Counted from the first letter of the stretch, positions 10,392 to 25,300 are shown. The stretch is 64,000 bases of DNA from Ciona intestinalis (GCF_000224145.3 NC_020168.2:4499480-4563479); one strand, 5' to 3'. Notes: generated from the sequence alone by a model not told the origin. Translations and numbers: made by a program.

Positions 10392-13300
10392 ATGGGATTA
10401 AAGCACAGCAAACCCCGATTAAGAAGACGTAAGTATAAATACAATACGATAATATACCATATCCCTTTTAACTGTAATTAGTTTACATTGTATAGAGACA
10501 CGACGTATCTGTACTACTTGTTCATGACGTGTCAGCAATTAAATTGAATTATGGATAAATAAAATAGCTATCATATAACGAGCAGTCATCTTGGTAATTG
10601 TCAGTTTACGAACGAATTTTGTTTTCGGGCATTCTTTTGGTTTCGAGTTTCAAGTTCTAATTTGTTTTAGATGAGGTACGTTTATATCGGAAAAACCCCA
10701 AGTTCTACATTAACCTAGCGTTGGCCTCGTAACCTATATAGGAACATGTCAATCATAATAACGTGCAGCCACCGCGGATTACAATTCTGCATTATCCGCG
10801 TAATAACGGTTGCTGTATGGAGACGTGCAAACGCGGAACGTCAGGCGAAGTGGCGTACACACGTACCCGTGCGCTACCACTCGACTTCTAAGCCGAAGTT
10901 CACACAAACGGCTCGAAGGGGTGTGTGTTTAACCGTTGCTTTGTAGTTATCTCAGCATTGTGACGGAATAATGCCACATCAATGGCCAATGCCCCAGGCT
11001 CCTCGTAACCAAACCAGTGAGAATAGCTCACTCGCGCGCCCGGACCATGAAAAGCAGTGTTTCCATTTTAAAACTCCCAACAATGATGGTTCATAGAAAC
11101 AGTATATATCATTGCTTTATCTCTGTACTTTTAATGTAGCAGCAAAAAATATCCCCCGGGAACACTGGTGAGTACTCACCGTAATCCGCGGCAAAAAGAG
11201 GTAAAAAATAAAGCGAAACCTTACGTGAAAATAAACAGATCCCCTCTGAACTAACCGATCGACTACGATTAGGTCTTGTCATCCGCAATTAGATGACGGA
11301 GCCCTTTGTCACTTTGGTACAGCTCACAAAAGGCTAAGACAATAATTCGAACCGTAGCAAAGATATTATTGCGCCGTGTAATTTGGTGATGCCGGATTTC
11401 CCTTTTAATGACTAACCGATGACACAGTTTCATCAAAACAGTTTCAGTCGTTGCTTTTTATTTAAATTTGTTTTATCTCTGCAGGAATGTCTTCAAGGTC
11501 GAGCAAGAACCGTTTAAATCCTGAAGGTAATTGTTTTTAAGCTTCTAATATTCACCCGCTGCAAATTAACCTTAATCATGGGTTGGTTTCGGACTGCTTG
11601 GTTTTCGATCGTTCGCTTTGTAAATGTGAATACCGGTATACCTTGTATGTTGAAGTGTGCGGCGGAAGAAGACGTTATAATTGCTGCTTTAAGCTTTCAA
11701 TAAAAAGCTCACGGCACACTTGTTGTTCAAAAACAGAGTAGCATACGTGTTTAACTTGTTTATGTTTATTCTGCGCATGCGCGAAATATGCGCATGACAT
11801 TTTCGGTAACACGCAAGCCGCTCTTTATCTCATAGTGACCCCAGACCTCAGCTATGGCCCTCCATGTGCATATGAAGTTGCCTCGACCGCGGCACGGCAG
11901 CTTATTCACGCAAATACCACTGTGGCATTACAAACGCGCGCACTGTTTGCACAGTCTTAGCGAGAGCGCCGAAAAATTTAAACAAGCCACGATTAGAAAC
12001 TACACCGAACAATAAACTCTTCGGAAGTGTCGCTCTATGAAACAAACCGCAAAGCGTTTTGATTTAGGAATGGCGCTTTCCCCCTTTACGCAACCAAACA
12101 CTTCTTTAAACCAATTCACAAAAGTTAATATAAGGCGATTCCTTAATTCGCCTCTGTCTTCACGTTTTCCTATTGGCTTCTTGCCTTTTCAAGCCTTTGT
12201 CTTCCTCACATTATCGCTATTGTATTATCCACGATCGGAGACTCGCCTATGTATTAAGTTCCAACCGCAACCGCGCGGTCTCTTGTACAAACGTGCCAAA
12301 TGTCCCGTGAGTCGCACCGTGGTCCCACAGAAGTTCTCCCTTGCAACGTTGAGTTTAAATACCATTTACATAATATCCAGGGAGTCCAAGTCCTGCCGCA
12401 AGAGTTGGCCCTGCAAGCGTTTCAGAGAACAAAACTGGGTGCAACGATGCGTGCCCCTGCAGAAAAAAGTTGGACCCCCACGAGGAACAGAACCGGTCGA
12501 TGACGTCATCAACCCCCAAAATTACCTCAACCCCGGTAAGTTTTTACAATAACTCGCTTATAAGCAGTTTAAAACTTACAGTTAATTAGTGAAACTCAAC
12601 AACCGCTATGTTTACACGGCAATGACGAAGGGCCGCACTATTGCTGATAGATCCGCAGGTTTTAGAAATCTTGTCCTTTTCCCGCGCATGCGTGAAAAAC
12701 CGAGTGTTGGGCACGAGTAGAGATAGCACCCCGAGCTCGCTTTGTAGAACTCTGTTTGCGTAGTGTCGCTGAGGGCCATCTAGGACAGTTAACCAGCCGA
12801 GTGTTCCTTTGTTGAACGGCCCGCTAACCGTCTGTCCGCACCTCGCCCAGCCGCTTTGGATGCTTACCGCCGTCGAGGGCTTTGATATCCTGCGCTTTTG
12901 CCCTACGTTGATAGAAGGCCACTCTGGGGGGCAGTTTACAGGGATGCGCAGTGCCAGCGCGCCTGCGCGAGCTTTGTACACGAATATATTTTCACACGTT
13001 TGGACCCGCTTGATTCATTAAAATCATGCTAAAAATACAACACAAATTGCGCGAGTGAGTTTAATGAGAAGGATGCTGCGATGCGGGAGTCTGCTGCTGG
13101 GGTGTGTTTTTATTTATTAGCCGCCTCCTTCTTATTGAAGTGCGATGGTGCTACCGGGAAGTTGCGGAATTCAATTTTTATTACCAGCGACACCTGTGTG
13201 CGGATCTGCTTTGTTGGAGTGGTGACTTTGAAATGTGCTTATTGAGTGAAACGGGGTCTGGTTTTTACTGTGCAACCCGGACACTTAATTGAATTCTTTG

Positions 13301-16300
13301 AAGTCTTTTTGCCGGTACGCGATTCATTGACGTTGCGCGAGCCATTGTTGTGTCAACAATGGCCATCTTTGAACGTGGAGAAGCCGCGCTAGCAATAACA
13401 ATAACCAGAGTCATTGTCTTCGCTAAATCGGACACGCATCCGCGATCGCGCAAGTGTCTTCGAGCCAACGAGCAAGCTGCCATAACATAGACAAAAGCTA
13501 GAAGAGGGCATCTGGCTTAGCAATTGTCGCCTTTTCATCTTGCTCGTGGTCTCGTATTAAAGGCAAGTTACGGTCGTTGACCAGAAACAATTGGAAGAGT
13601 GCCGGACATGTCGAACTGACTCGGTCTGTGATCAGTGCGTGCGCGATCAAGTACATAAGCACCGCCTTGCCTTTGATGTGGCGTGCTTTCAGAGCACCTA
13701 AGGAGCGTAAAATCTGCTAATTTATAATCGCTATGTTCGGCGGCAGAGTGGTCGTGTATAACGCCAGATTCCGAAGCCTGAAACTTCGTATTCGTGTAAA
13801 ATTAGCGTTGATTGGAAATTTTTGAACTTAGTAATTCAGTCTCGATAATAAATCTAATCAAAGGTCTTTATCGAAACTCAATTGGCCCTTCGAACTTTTA
13901 ACCAACTTTTTATATAGCAGTTATAACTCAATTTCCTAACCATTAGGCAACAGAACTATATAACAACAGTTAACTTTGGGTTTTCGGGTTAGATTCTACA
14001 GCGATTTTCTTGCCAGTCATTTATCAAAGGGGACCGACAGCATTACGAGCATAAAACGTCGGATTTACATTCCTTACTCCCTATTACGGTGTCACCGGCT
14101 GGGTGATTTCTGTGAAATATTGCGTAATAATGTGCGGAATTAGTCACTGTTCAACTTCGAGGGGACGCGGGCCGCAGGATAAACAGTCAGCCTCGCTTGG
14201 GCAACAGAACGGAAAATTCGGTTCACTACATCAAGCGAAAATAATTTTTCAGTGTTGACCGGGAAGTTTTAAAAATAGAAAAAGTAAATTCCGCAATAAT
14301 GTTAAAATAAATCCGGAAGCACACACCTTGTGTTAGAATATGGCAATACTATTGCTGTATTGTCTATTGCTGTATGACTACGTTGTGAAAAACCTTCGCT
14401 ATTTTTTCGGGTATACTTCCCGAAAGTGTTGCCGTATTCGGGCAACATACAAATTGCGTCCATACCTTACAAACAACCGGCAACACTGCGATTCGATTTA
14501 ACGTGCAATTATTTTCGCTGTTCGGTTGCCCGCTTCTATAGTGGCGTAATATAAGCCCAGCGTTGACTTGCTGGGCCCCATCCAGAGGTTTTGCACGCGA
14601 TCTTCTAACTTTCGCATCGCTTTTGTGACGTCGGGCCTCTCGCTTTGTGACGTCACGGTGGAATTCCATTCCGTTTCGCTGGTGGCGCGAGTGACCCTCG
14701 AAAGGACGGACCGGAATATTATTTCCAGTTCCATAAACGTTTCGCACCGAGGACCCTCGAATTCAAATATAGAGAAGGCGTCCGCTGGCCAAATACAAGC
14801 CGCTAATCGAGAACAGATAAACAACTAAGTATAATACTGGACAGTCATCCCTCCATACAGCAGTACTTTCATTTCCGCAATCGGAATGGTCGTTTGGAAA
14901 CTTTCACACTTGTTTGTACAGAGGCGAAACTCCGAGGCTTGAACTGCGGGTCATTTTGGTTTTTACAACGGTTGAACTAAGACACTGTGATGGGTGGTCT
15001 AAGCGCCGCGGCTCCACTTGCAAACCGCCTATTGTCACCTCACAATTGGCTCTGTGATCCAACAGTCGTAACCGCGGTGACGCTGTTTTTAGTTTCAAGT
15101 TTACTATTACGGTCCTTCCGGTACCGCGCGCAGGTTTGGAGGGAGCCTACAGCCCCATTTATGGAACACGTTCCATGTATGTAGAAAATTAATAAGCCAA
15201 AACAGCAAATGGGAAACAGTAGCTTCAGTGTTTCGAGAGCGGCGTGGGGTCTTTGCTATAATTTCCGTTGTTTACATTAATCAAGGCAGTCCGGGCTTTA
15301 GAGCTTCTCATTGCCGATCAATTAAGAATCAAACTGATCCTACCAACTTTCCTTATCTATTGATGGGTTGTTTCTACACAACAGTGGAACACGAAGCACC
15401 CCGTTACCTGATCTCACACCCCGCGCTTTGATCCATTGTCTATCGCGTCGACAGAGCCCCTGTATTCGAACCGGTCGCCAATATTCATTCGCTCTTCACA
15501 CGAACCGACGATCGCGCGTCAAACAATTCGATGCCTTATAAAATCAATTGAAACATGACGATGCTTGGTAATGTGTTATGACTGACAACAGCGCGGCGTC
15601 TCCTGATCTTTGCTGGTGTTACCGCTTCATGGATTAAGTCGATACAACGCGTTGAAACCTGATGAGTGCCTTAGTACCGCCAGGTATTATAGTAGACAAC
15701 GCTTCCTGGTCTCGGAGTGGGTTTCCAGCAACACAATGCAGCTGAAAGCGTAAAGGGTTCGCCGGGCTAAGTGGTCGTCTGCTTCTGCTCGATGAGATTT
15801 ATCCAGCGCTCCCATATAGACTTTAATGGCCAGCGATACGAACATCCGGTCCATTACGCCGAGCCGCTCAAATCTGGTCGGTATATTGTTTGTCTATCCG
15901 AAGACGACAGCGCGCCGCCGATGTAATATCGGCCAGAAAACAATCCCGGGCCTAGTTAGGCCGGCAAGATCAACAGACGGAACGACCGCGCGGGTTAATT
16001 GGGACACAGCGCTGTTATTTCAATCCATTACACAAATCGGCCTTGAGAAATGAAACCGCAGCTTGCCGACAGCGAGCAGTAGCCTCGTGTTTATGCCTGT
16101 AATTAGTGGCAAACGAGTGTCGCTCCGTTCACTCTCAGGGAAGTATCGGCTGCGCTAGACTTGCCCGCAAGCAACGCAAAGGCTTGTTATGTCATTATCC
16201 GCATCAAAACGCCTTTGAAGTTAGCGTTTTGACGCCGCATTTGAGATCCAAGTGTTTCTGATCCCGTAATTCGTCGAAGCAATTACCCAATGATTCACTG

Positions 16301-19300
16301 CGCCAGTTGAGATAACTCAGCGCGCTAAATAATCTCAGCCAAGGGTCGCCACTCAAAATTGCTCTTCCATGTCGTGTACGCCTCGATCACTGAGCGCCGT
16401 ATATACCCGCTCGCGGTTACCTTGTTTATTTTCGAAACGTTATCTGTAAATGTTTCGCAGGTTTAGGCGTGAAATTAGAATTATTCAAAAGCAGCTTGTT
16501 CCTTACGCCACTACACACACACGACACAAGTAGAATCCTATTGCTTACCCATTAGCGCCATTTACCACACACAAACGGCCTAAAATCGCCCCATTAAACT
16601 TTATTACCGCCGTACGTAACTGTGGAGTCAGCCATGATCACACACAAGATTGCGGTCGTCTTTTACTGCCACCAGCGTGTCTATACCCACGATGTGTAAA
16701 TTGTGCGACCGCGAAATTATGGACTCGCAATTTGGTTGCCCAGTTACCAATTTCCCCATACTACCACAAATTGATATACGAAAGCTGCCGCCGCAAAACA
16801 CCACACGTACACACACACACACCAACAAGCAAACAGTTTTAGACATTCTGGGTTCAAATACGGCCGCTATTTGCCCAGGCCTTTGATAAAGGGCCGCTAA
16901 ATCCTTCAATTTCCCCTTTGTATTGAGTTAACAGTGGTGACTACCAGCGTGCCCTATACCCCATACTGGGCAATGTATTGTTACATTTCCGCTTGATCGA
17001 TTGATACAAGCGACATCTATTTTTGTCCATCTTCCAGAATAGGCTCACAGCATTCCCGGTATCTTTTGTGACCTGGATTACCCCGTCACTTGTAGACTGG
17101 ATCTTGTCTGTGTTTAACACAGGGCAGAATGCATGCAAGTACATTCATTACACGTTTCGACGTATAGCCCATCCCTCGTCTGCGTGCAAACTTTGAACAC
17201 TCGTCACATTAAACGTTTTCCCCCTGTCGGTTGCTCGGTACACTGTAACGACTGATCCGAATCACGAAATACGTACGAGGCTCTGGAATGTCACGACTCC
17301 AGTCCCCTGCGATTGCTCCATCTTATTCGTTTTATTTTTAAATCGAACCACAGCTCTGATCTGTACCCCTCCGAATTAATAAAGAGGGGTCGCGCCCAGT
17401 TCGAACGTATCGCGTCGACTTTGAACGAAGGTTCGACGCAAGTTTAAGCCCGGTTGATGTTTCAGTTTGGTACAAGCGCTTTCTCTAATTTATCGGGATC
17501 GAAGGGGGTACAGGACGGCGCAGTGGGACTGGTAACCGAGATCTCACAACTTACTTATGATTCCGTTGGTCAGATCGAGACTGAATGTTCCTTTGCGTAC
17601 ATTCAATTACGTAGCGCGTTGAAAGCTGGCATCTGACACTTCAGTTGCCGAATTGATTCATCGCTTTATGTCAACTATGCACTCGTTGCGGCACTCGCCA
17701 CATAAAAGCAATGTTGAGCGACCATCTTGTAGGACACTCGACTAGCTCTTCCAATTGCTTCAAGTTTGGTCTTTATAGATTTTTGTGAAGATCAAAGCCC
17801 CGCTTTTGAATTTGTGGCTGTAGTATTTCTACAAAAAAGAACCACCTGCATTTTTTCTTGTTGTGTTTCGGTTGATCGTCGCAGCCGTCAAATAATAGCT
17901 TTAATCTATTACGTCATAATCAGCCCGCAAGGTCAATATTGTTTTGTCATAAACCGCCATTTATGGCGGCACAATCTCTTTGTGACTTCGGTAATAGCCG
18001 TTTATTTACTTTCGAAAGCGGCAACCACAGTTTAGTGTTGATTTCACTACGTTGTGACAAACCTTCGCTATTTACGCTGTATATATTGACTTTCGGACTA
18101 ACAGCTTATTTGTTTGTTCTTGGTCTAACTAGCAAGCTACTTAATTTGAGACTTCGTGTCAGCTCCAAAACACGCCTCCTTTTTGAAATAGTTAATGTTA
18201 TTTTTATGAATGTTTTTGCATCACTGTATAACATTTATTCTTTTTATTTTTAGAATCCAAGACAAGATTCTTCTGAATGCATCCTTTCACATAAAGATGG
18301 TTTGAAAGGTAAATAAAATATGTTATCTTTGTGTAAAGTTGTAACCTATTCTGTAGCATCAGTACCACGCCTGTTTTTTGACATTTTGCTTTAAAATTTT
18401 ATTGCCTTTTAAATGCGGAAACAGGTTGCAAAATACTCATTTTTTGTCGTAAAACTTAAGTATAAACTATTTGTGAGAACAGCTGGCGATTTCATTACTT
18501 TAGCACGTAATCGTGGGCAAGCGAAGACTGGAAAAACAGGCGTAATCGGCTGTTTTCCACGCGCTTGCTACCAGGACCGTTGACAGATATCCGTGGTATC
18601 TTCGCTTAGTTGTCATGGCACCGGAAAGCTTGGATTCCTACCGAGTCGTTGCTGACATCTTTACAACTCCGCGCAGCTGAACCTTCCGCTCGCCGCACAG
18701 AACAGAGGACAGACGAAAACCGAAAATCGTAAACGCGGCTTAGCTCGAATTTGGACGTGTGGTTTTTCGGTGTAGAAATTTCACGGCGATCTCCACAGTT
18801 TCTAAAACTGTCGTGCTCGATTGATCAGCATCTGGTGCGAGACTTCGTTCGTATTGTAAACACGTCCATCAGTACAAGGCTGTCTCGCTTCACCTTGATG
18901 TGCATGCCCTGTGTTAGGAGTCATTGCCACGACGGCATTTTCTCCCGGAGTGTTTTGGTCGCTGTCGCGCGTTGCCAGGGGAACTGGAGCGTATATATTT
19001 TAAAATACCGCGTCCCGAAACAGCCCATCACGTTTTTACGCAGGAAACTGTTCAGGGCGAGTTCACGTTTCGCGACAGGTAAGCGTAGCGAAGTGATTAT
19101 GACGTATCCAACGTAATTGTGACGCCACCAACGCTGTTTTGATTCCTTAGCGTGATCCCGGAAATGCGGTGACGTTAAGTTCCAACGAAACTCGCACCCT
19201 GCTTTTGTTGCGCTACGGCGCCCGACCATGTTTTGTCCAGTTAAAATGGTAACAAGCCTGACAGCTTGGGTGGCGATGTCTGGCCGATAAGATGGATTGC

Positions 19301-22300
19301 TTCTACACTGTGTTGCGACCTCTCTATGTTGTCGGTGTTCCCTGAAACGCGCTAGTAGGCCACCAACGTTTCAAAATTGAAAACACAAACGAATTATAGC
19401 GCGCCTGCACGGCCCCTTGTGCGAGTTCGAACCGATACTGCTGGAATTAATGGTTCAGAACTCCGAAAAGCTAATGGCTTGTTACCGGTTGTTAGTCAGC
19501 TTCGTAATTGGATGTAATTTGCGATTTTCCATGAGCTTATAAAACGTTACAGCGGTAGTTGTGAGCATGAAGTATGACTGCTCATACGGTTATGACTCAG
19601 TCCCACTTTCGTATTGTTTATAAATTTGAACTTCCCTCTTCAGAATCGTCGGCCATAACGGTGGCCGCTTTATCATCAGCTTTGTAAGCCAAGTTATCAT
19701 TTCTGACATAAGTTAAGACAAATTGCGCAACCCGCTCGTCTTCTTGGTTATGCCCGACCGCTAGTTCTCTACCGTACCCCGGTTCCGGTCGATGGGCCAA
19801 CAAATACAACCGCCACAGTCTTATGAAGTTTTCCGCGCCGATAAGTGTCGAGTCGATCGCGCACGTACTCACAAGCTCGCTCTTTCATGTGGCCGTGAGG
19901 GAGCAATCTACTCAAACAGCAATGTTCACGCAAGCCACTGATCTCTTCAAGCGCTGCCCGAGCCTCCATTTTACTTACTGTGAGCGGATATAAATTTCAT
20001 AACAGAAAGACTTTGCATTCCACTTTTTTATGACGAAACATCTTTTCATATCGAAATCAAAGCAACACGATACATTGCCGCTTTACGAACGTGTATATAA
20101 CTTTAACGTTATAGCTTTCGCTTCATTGGCTTATATAATATAATTCCCACAGAGCGGGGCAGTTTCATCGCAATTTCGACGATTATTCTATTTTGTTTCG
20201 TAATTTCGATCCGAGGTAGCTTCAATTTCTTCATCTCTTTAGTTACCGGACACCGAGCCGGCGAATTCAGTCAGTGATGTCCATTGTTTTGTGCGTCATA
20301 TCGTATAAAATGATGTCCATTTTCCAATATAAGCGTCTCGAAGCGCCCTTTGACCGTCGAGCATCGATTTAAGGGCCTGTTATAACCTGGCAACACTTGA
20401 AAATCAGCGCTCGACGCTGCCTGCTCCACTTTCGCGGGGCAGGTGCGAATAAAGAGGTGCTCGTTCGTCATCGTAATCATCGCGCCAGCATTGTTTCGCC
20501 ACAATTGCAATTCCCGCCCAAGTTCGAAATACTTAAAAACCACGCGCTGGACAATGAGCTATGGAATTTCAACATACTATCTCCGTGGAAACAACCCTAT
20601 GTTTAGGCCGCCCTTAAACGCAACAGCACCACGCAGTTTATCATTACTTGATTGTCAGGAATTTTAATACCAGCAAAGACGAGGTTATTTCCTAGACTAC
20701 TAAAGGCAGTGGGCATGTCTGTCTTTCCCCATTCTTCCGCCATTCCGCGCATGCGCCTTACAGGATTAGTTGGTTTATAACAACGCCTACACTATGACGT
20801 AATGATTGATGGGAATATTTAAATTTTCTCAAGAACCAAACCTTATTGTTACGTCACAAGGGGATTGGCTTAGTTGCCCGTCATCGCTTTTGGAGTGGGC
20901 GAAATATTAAACAAAAATTACTTCCCGCAATAATTCGATCTAATTTTCTTTACAGTAAACCTGCCCACCGAATCCGAAGACTCGAAAGGAGAAACGGCAT
21001 GTGACGTCACCCGAGTAACGTCACAATCAGACCCAACGGAAACGGAGGTAAATATTCATATCCATAAAAAAGTAATCAAAAAGCATGTTTTTAACGTTTG
21101 ATTTTTGTTGCAGAATACCGACATCACTGTGACTTTATTTGAAGCTGAAAATCTAAATCAAAACGAGGTACGTTGGAATCTTTAGTTTCCATACTCGGTT
21201 CTGGCCTTTGTTATATTGCAATTGAACGTTAAATGTCAGCGCTGTAACCCAAAGCAAGGAACCTCTGGTTTCAAAACCGAAATATTCAATCGGTTCAGGG
21301 TAATTGGCTTAGCTGTGTTTAGCTAAAATATTCTGACAGATCAGACGTAAGCCGGTCCTTGTTTAGTCTGTCTTTATATCAGCGGTTTTTTAGTTTGGTT
21401 TGTAGCTGCCTGCCCGCATGGGTGGCAATGCGGAGCAGTGGCTGTTTCGCCGAAGCTGTAGGTTTCAATAACCGCCGAAATCCACCGCTTTATGTTTTTA
21501 AACCTAACCAGCATCATGCTTACGCTGCGTTTAATCCGTAGTATCAGTTACGCTGCGTTTTTATCTCTGCATCGCATCTATTCGAGCTGCCCGCGCGATA
21601 ATTAAAAACCCGACCGCCGCCTTGTTTGCCCATGTAATTGCAGGGACCGCCGAGCTGTTTTGCCCGAAAAATGACTATACAAATACACACCTTTGCGTTC
21701 GTTATAATTTGTATACGCGTGCGACGTCGGTTTGACTTAAAATATCGCCACTTCGCTGCTCGCGTGGTCTTGGAATATTCATGCCACTACTCATTACCCA
21801 AAAGCTATCTTTTCAATTGAGTACATGGCTTTCTAAGTTGTAGCAGCGACTAACAGACGGTTGCCGAACAAATGACGTTTTTTGTTGAGTTTTCTGGAGC
21901 CGACTGTAAGCCTGTGGATCCTCTTTTGTTGTTTCGCGATTGAGATAAGCGACTACATTCATCCGTTGCTAGATAACCGGGATTAGCCAGTCCGGAGAAG
22001 CTAGGTGGTCCAGGCTTTGATGACGCTTTCGTATTTCACACACGCCCGCTGTTAACCCATTGTACGCTTTTGGCAGCGAGCTATTCGCTTACAGAATTAT
22101 CAGTTTTCCGCCGCCACGGATTAGTCCCGCAACCCCTTAAACCCTTTTAGTCATTTCCATATTTTGCGCCATGCGACTCGACTTTCTGGTCCAAAACAGA
22201 CCGCCGCGCACGTGACTAGAATGTCACAGAATAGCGTCGGCTGGATCAAAGCTCGGATATTATTACTTACCTCCGAATCGCTTCCGCCCAGGACAATGAC

Positions 22301-25300
22301 CTTTCTGACTTCATTAATACTTCGCTGCGCTTTACTTGCGATCAATACGCAGTGTGCAAACATAATGAAACTTTTTTAATACCTAGACTTCATACGGTGG
22401 CAGTTATAACAGCTCCAGTGTGCAGTGTTTCCATTTTTAAACGAATGGTGCCATCAATCGCTGTGGTTTTACGTCCAAAACGTTTTTCCGGCAGCACTCT
22501 TTTACAGCCCCCATTCGTGCTCACAAAACCGGTCAAATTTTAATTAGTTTCCTAAAAATTAATACTTTCAGTCTTATGTGTATCTTCAATTCCCTGTGCC
22601 CCACTCGAGCTTTTGTGTTGTCATCGTCCGCTCAGCGCTAACAAAGCGAGAAGCGGCGGCATTTTAAAAGGAGGATCGACTGTCGGTTTTCAGCTTATTA
22701 TAATGGTGTAATCAGCGACCAGTGGGGCGTGACGGGCTGTTAAACCACTTGAAAGTTGGCTGGCGAAAGGTCGAATACGTGCCTGAGCCCCAAACGAACG
22801 GTACACAGAGCGCTAACATGCGGGGATTAGGTGTACAGCAGACTCAATATGGTGGTTAGGTATTTAGGGGCCGACTTAGACTTCATTATCACAACGAAGC
22901 TTCTGCCCTCTGTCTACTGGTAGTCTTTCGTGACGAAACATACGGTATTGTGTGATATTTATCACCGCTCGACCTACGGAACTACCTGCACGGTTTCCTT
23001 AACGGATTTTGTGACACAACAACGCAGCAACAAGCACGCTTTATGACGCAACAGGAGAAGGCTTAAACCGACCCAGCTCGCAACAGAGCACCCGTAACTC
23101 CTAAATTCCGTTTAATGAACAGTAATAGGCTGAAATCGGGGCGGAATTTCGTCGATCTTGCTTTAATCTAGACCCAGCTATTAGTTTCGCCTCTACACGA
23201 CCCACGTAATTGGTTTAATAGCTCCCGTTCTTCGAGTTGGTCTAAAACCGCAGTATTTTTTGAATGTCTTTCGTGGAATTTATTTCTGTTGTTACAAAAC
23301 CGAACGTGATGGCATTCTAGTAGCTTAAATACTTTGGAAATAATGTTAAATGACACGTACTCTCTTGAAATGTTTATTCACATACATTCTAGTTTGTCTT
23401 TAAACGTACGGTTTGATCTCAGGCGAAATTCGCGAAATAGTTCCCACCGCCATTAATCCTATTACTGAATTAAGCTTGAGCTTAACCAGTGGTCAGGCAT
23501 CCAGCAGTATCGGGCAGCGCTCTCTCTTTCCGCCAGGGCGAAATCGGCGGATTTCCAAAACAGCGCTTTCGCCATGCCTAATTGAACCCATGTATGTGAC
23601 GTCAATCTTGTTACGTCAGCTTTTTGTTGGCAGTGAGACGCTTCGCGGAAGCAGGCGGTATCAGGCTCGTAGGTAACTCACTCGGCTTCAGTAACTAACA
23701 GACCTGGAACTCGTAGCTATTTATTTCGTAATCCACTGTCTACAAAATAAACAAAACAACTATCTTATCGACATCGTATTCGACTATAAGGAGAAGGGTA
23801 TTTTACTTTTACAGTTTGTTGTTTCTACTGTATTAACAATATCTGCTTCGCAGGAAATTCGTCGTTTGATGACGTCAATACGTGACGTAGTCGACACTTC
23901 GGTGAAGAAGTGCCAAGGTCAGAGGATGCGGGTTCGAGTGTCCGTCACTCCGGAACCAAGGATGAAAAATCGCCTCCGTGACGGCTGTGACGTCACGGAT
24001 TCATTACGTCACACTCCGCGATCAAAGAGCGAAGAAGTCAAGGGCACGAGTTTCAGGTAATGCACCGAAAGCATTAGCTCGCTTCAATGAATATTGAGCG
24101 CAAAGAAAGCTCCCCCAAACCGCTCAAGCAGCAGTTAGGCCGCCCGACACAGGAGGCAGCAACCGGTTTCCGTCGTCTCCCTGCACCCGCTGTGCTCCGC
24201 GGCCCCCGACACCCGGTTACCCATGCGCCCCCCACAAACCGATAAACATCAGAAAAACCGAGGCGCGCAATTACAACGGCTTGGGTGCCTGTAAACTTCA
24301 AAACCAAAATAGCGGCCGACTGGCACTTTGCCATCACGCTCGCTACCTGAATGCTCTCTGGTTAAAAATTCGCCTTTCCCGAAACCGACATATTACTCAG
24401 ACTTAGCATCAATAGCGAACGATTTGCAAACTGCAATTTGGTTGAAGCAAACCTTTTATGTTGGCTCGCTTAGCCGCTCAAAGGGATTCCGCCGAGTTTA
24501 ATAACATACGCAGTGAAGTTCAAACAAATATACGTTGCTCGTATAATGACAGGGTGCCGACATCCCGGTTAAAAGATTAGCGTAATCTTTCGTCACGTGA
24601 CCTGGGGTCGTGACCTCTTTTGACGTGCGAACGACTTCCCATTAGCAAGCAGTGTTCACGGCGATCGGTCCGCCGACGAATTTAGTTCGCTAAACAAGCA
24701 GAAAATCTCATTTCTCTCAAGCACTGCCACCTGATTTTTCAAGTCCTGGCAATTGCTTGTGAGGTTAACAAACCAGTGTTACACAACTGGGCTTACAGAG
24801 TTCTTTGTTTCGACTGTGCATCACTGGTCCCATAAAACGGAACTACATAATGGATTTGTGGTGTACATATGCGTATCTCTGCTTTATCTATATTTTTATT
24901 CGGAACTAAGCTAGCAAAGGCGGAAGCATCGAACCAGCAATTGTAGGCACTTTAACAGCCACCGCAATTTTTGTCAGTCGCAGTTGTATTTTCTTTGTCA
25001 TTAAGTTTGTCCTGCGCCGCCTTTCACCGGAGCAATAGATTGCGTCCTACGCTGCGGGCTGCTATATAATTATGGTCTAATCTTCTAAATTCAGTGTAAG
25101 CGAATTGCGATGGCAAATGCTGGCTAATGCAGACTTCGTTTCAACTCGGTAAGAGAGGTGCGCAGTGTAATCTTCTTGTGCCATCTCGCCTTTGAAAAAT
25201 ACGTGGAGATTAAACGAAAGATAACTTCGTCGACAACGTTAATGTTTTCTCAGTGGAACTGTTCGCCTTCCCCTGAAACAGCTCTTAGTTTGTTGTTTAT

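Larger units (their letters stand above)
11527..20955. other. Large Nkd intron 2 (9.4 kb)
   Basis: It contains no copy of the MITE or SINE. Composition is more GC-balanced than the flanking genes. It holds scattered ATCAAAG/CTTTGAT words (12872, 13858, 14026, 15424, 16881, 17790, 20056 approximately) and ACGTCA words (12500, 14627, 14647, 17910). Two splice-flanked candidate alternative exons lie at 12463-12535 and 18254-18308. A 28-nt sequence at 14378-14405 recurs at 18046-18073 with one mismatch, and a (CA)n tract lies near 16808. Enhancer content is plausible but not shown. Confidence 0.5.

Noticed and set aside
11167-11180. Perfect 14-bp palindrome GGTGAGTACTCACC
   Set aside because: Single occurrence noticed; palindromes this long are expected occasionally in 64 kb and no partner site was seen.
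12586-12981. 131-codon minus-strand open frame inside Nkd intron 2
   Set aside because: No recognisable motif and no exon structure; chance frame in more GC-balanced DNA.
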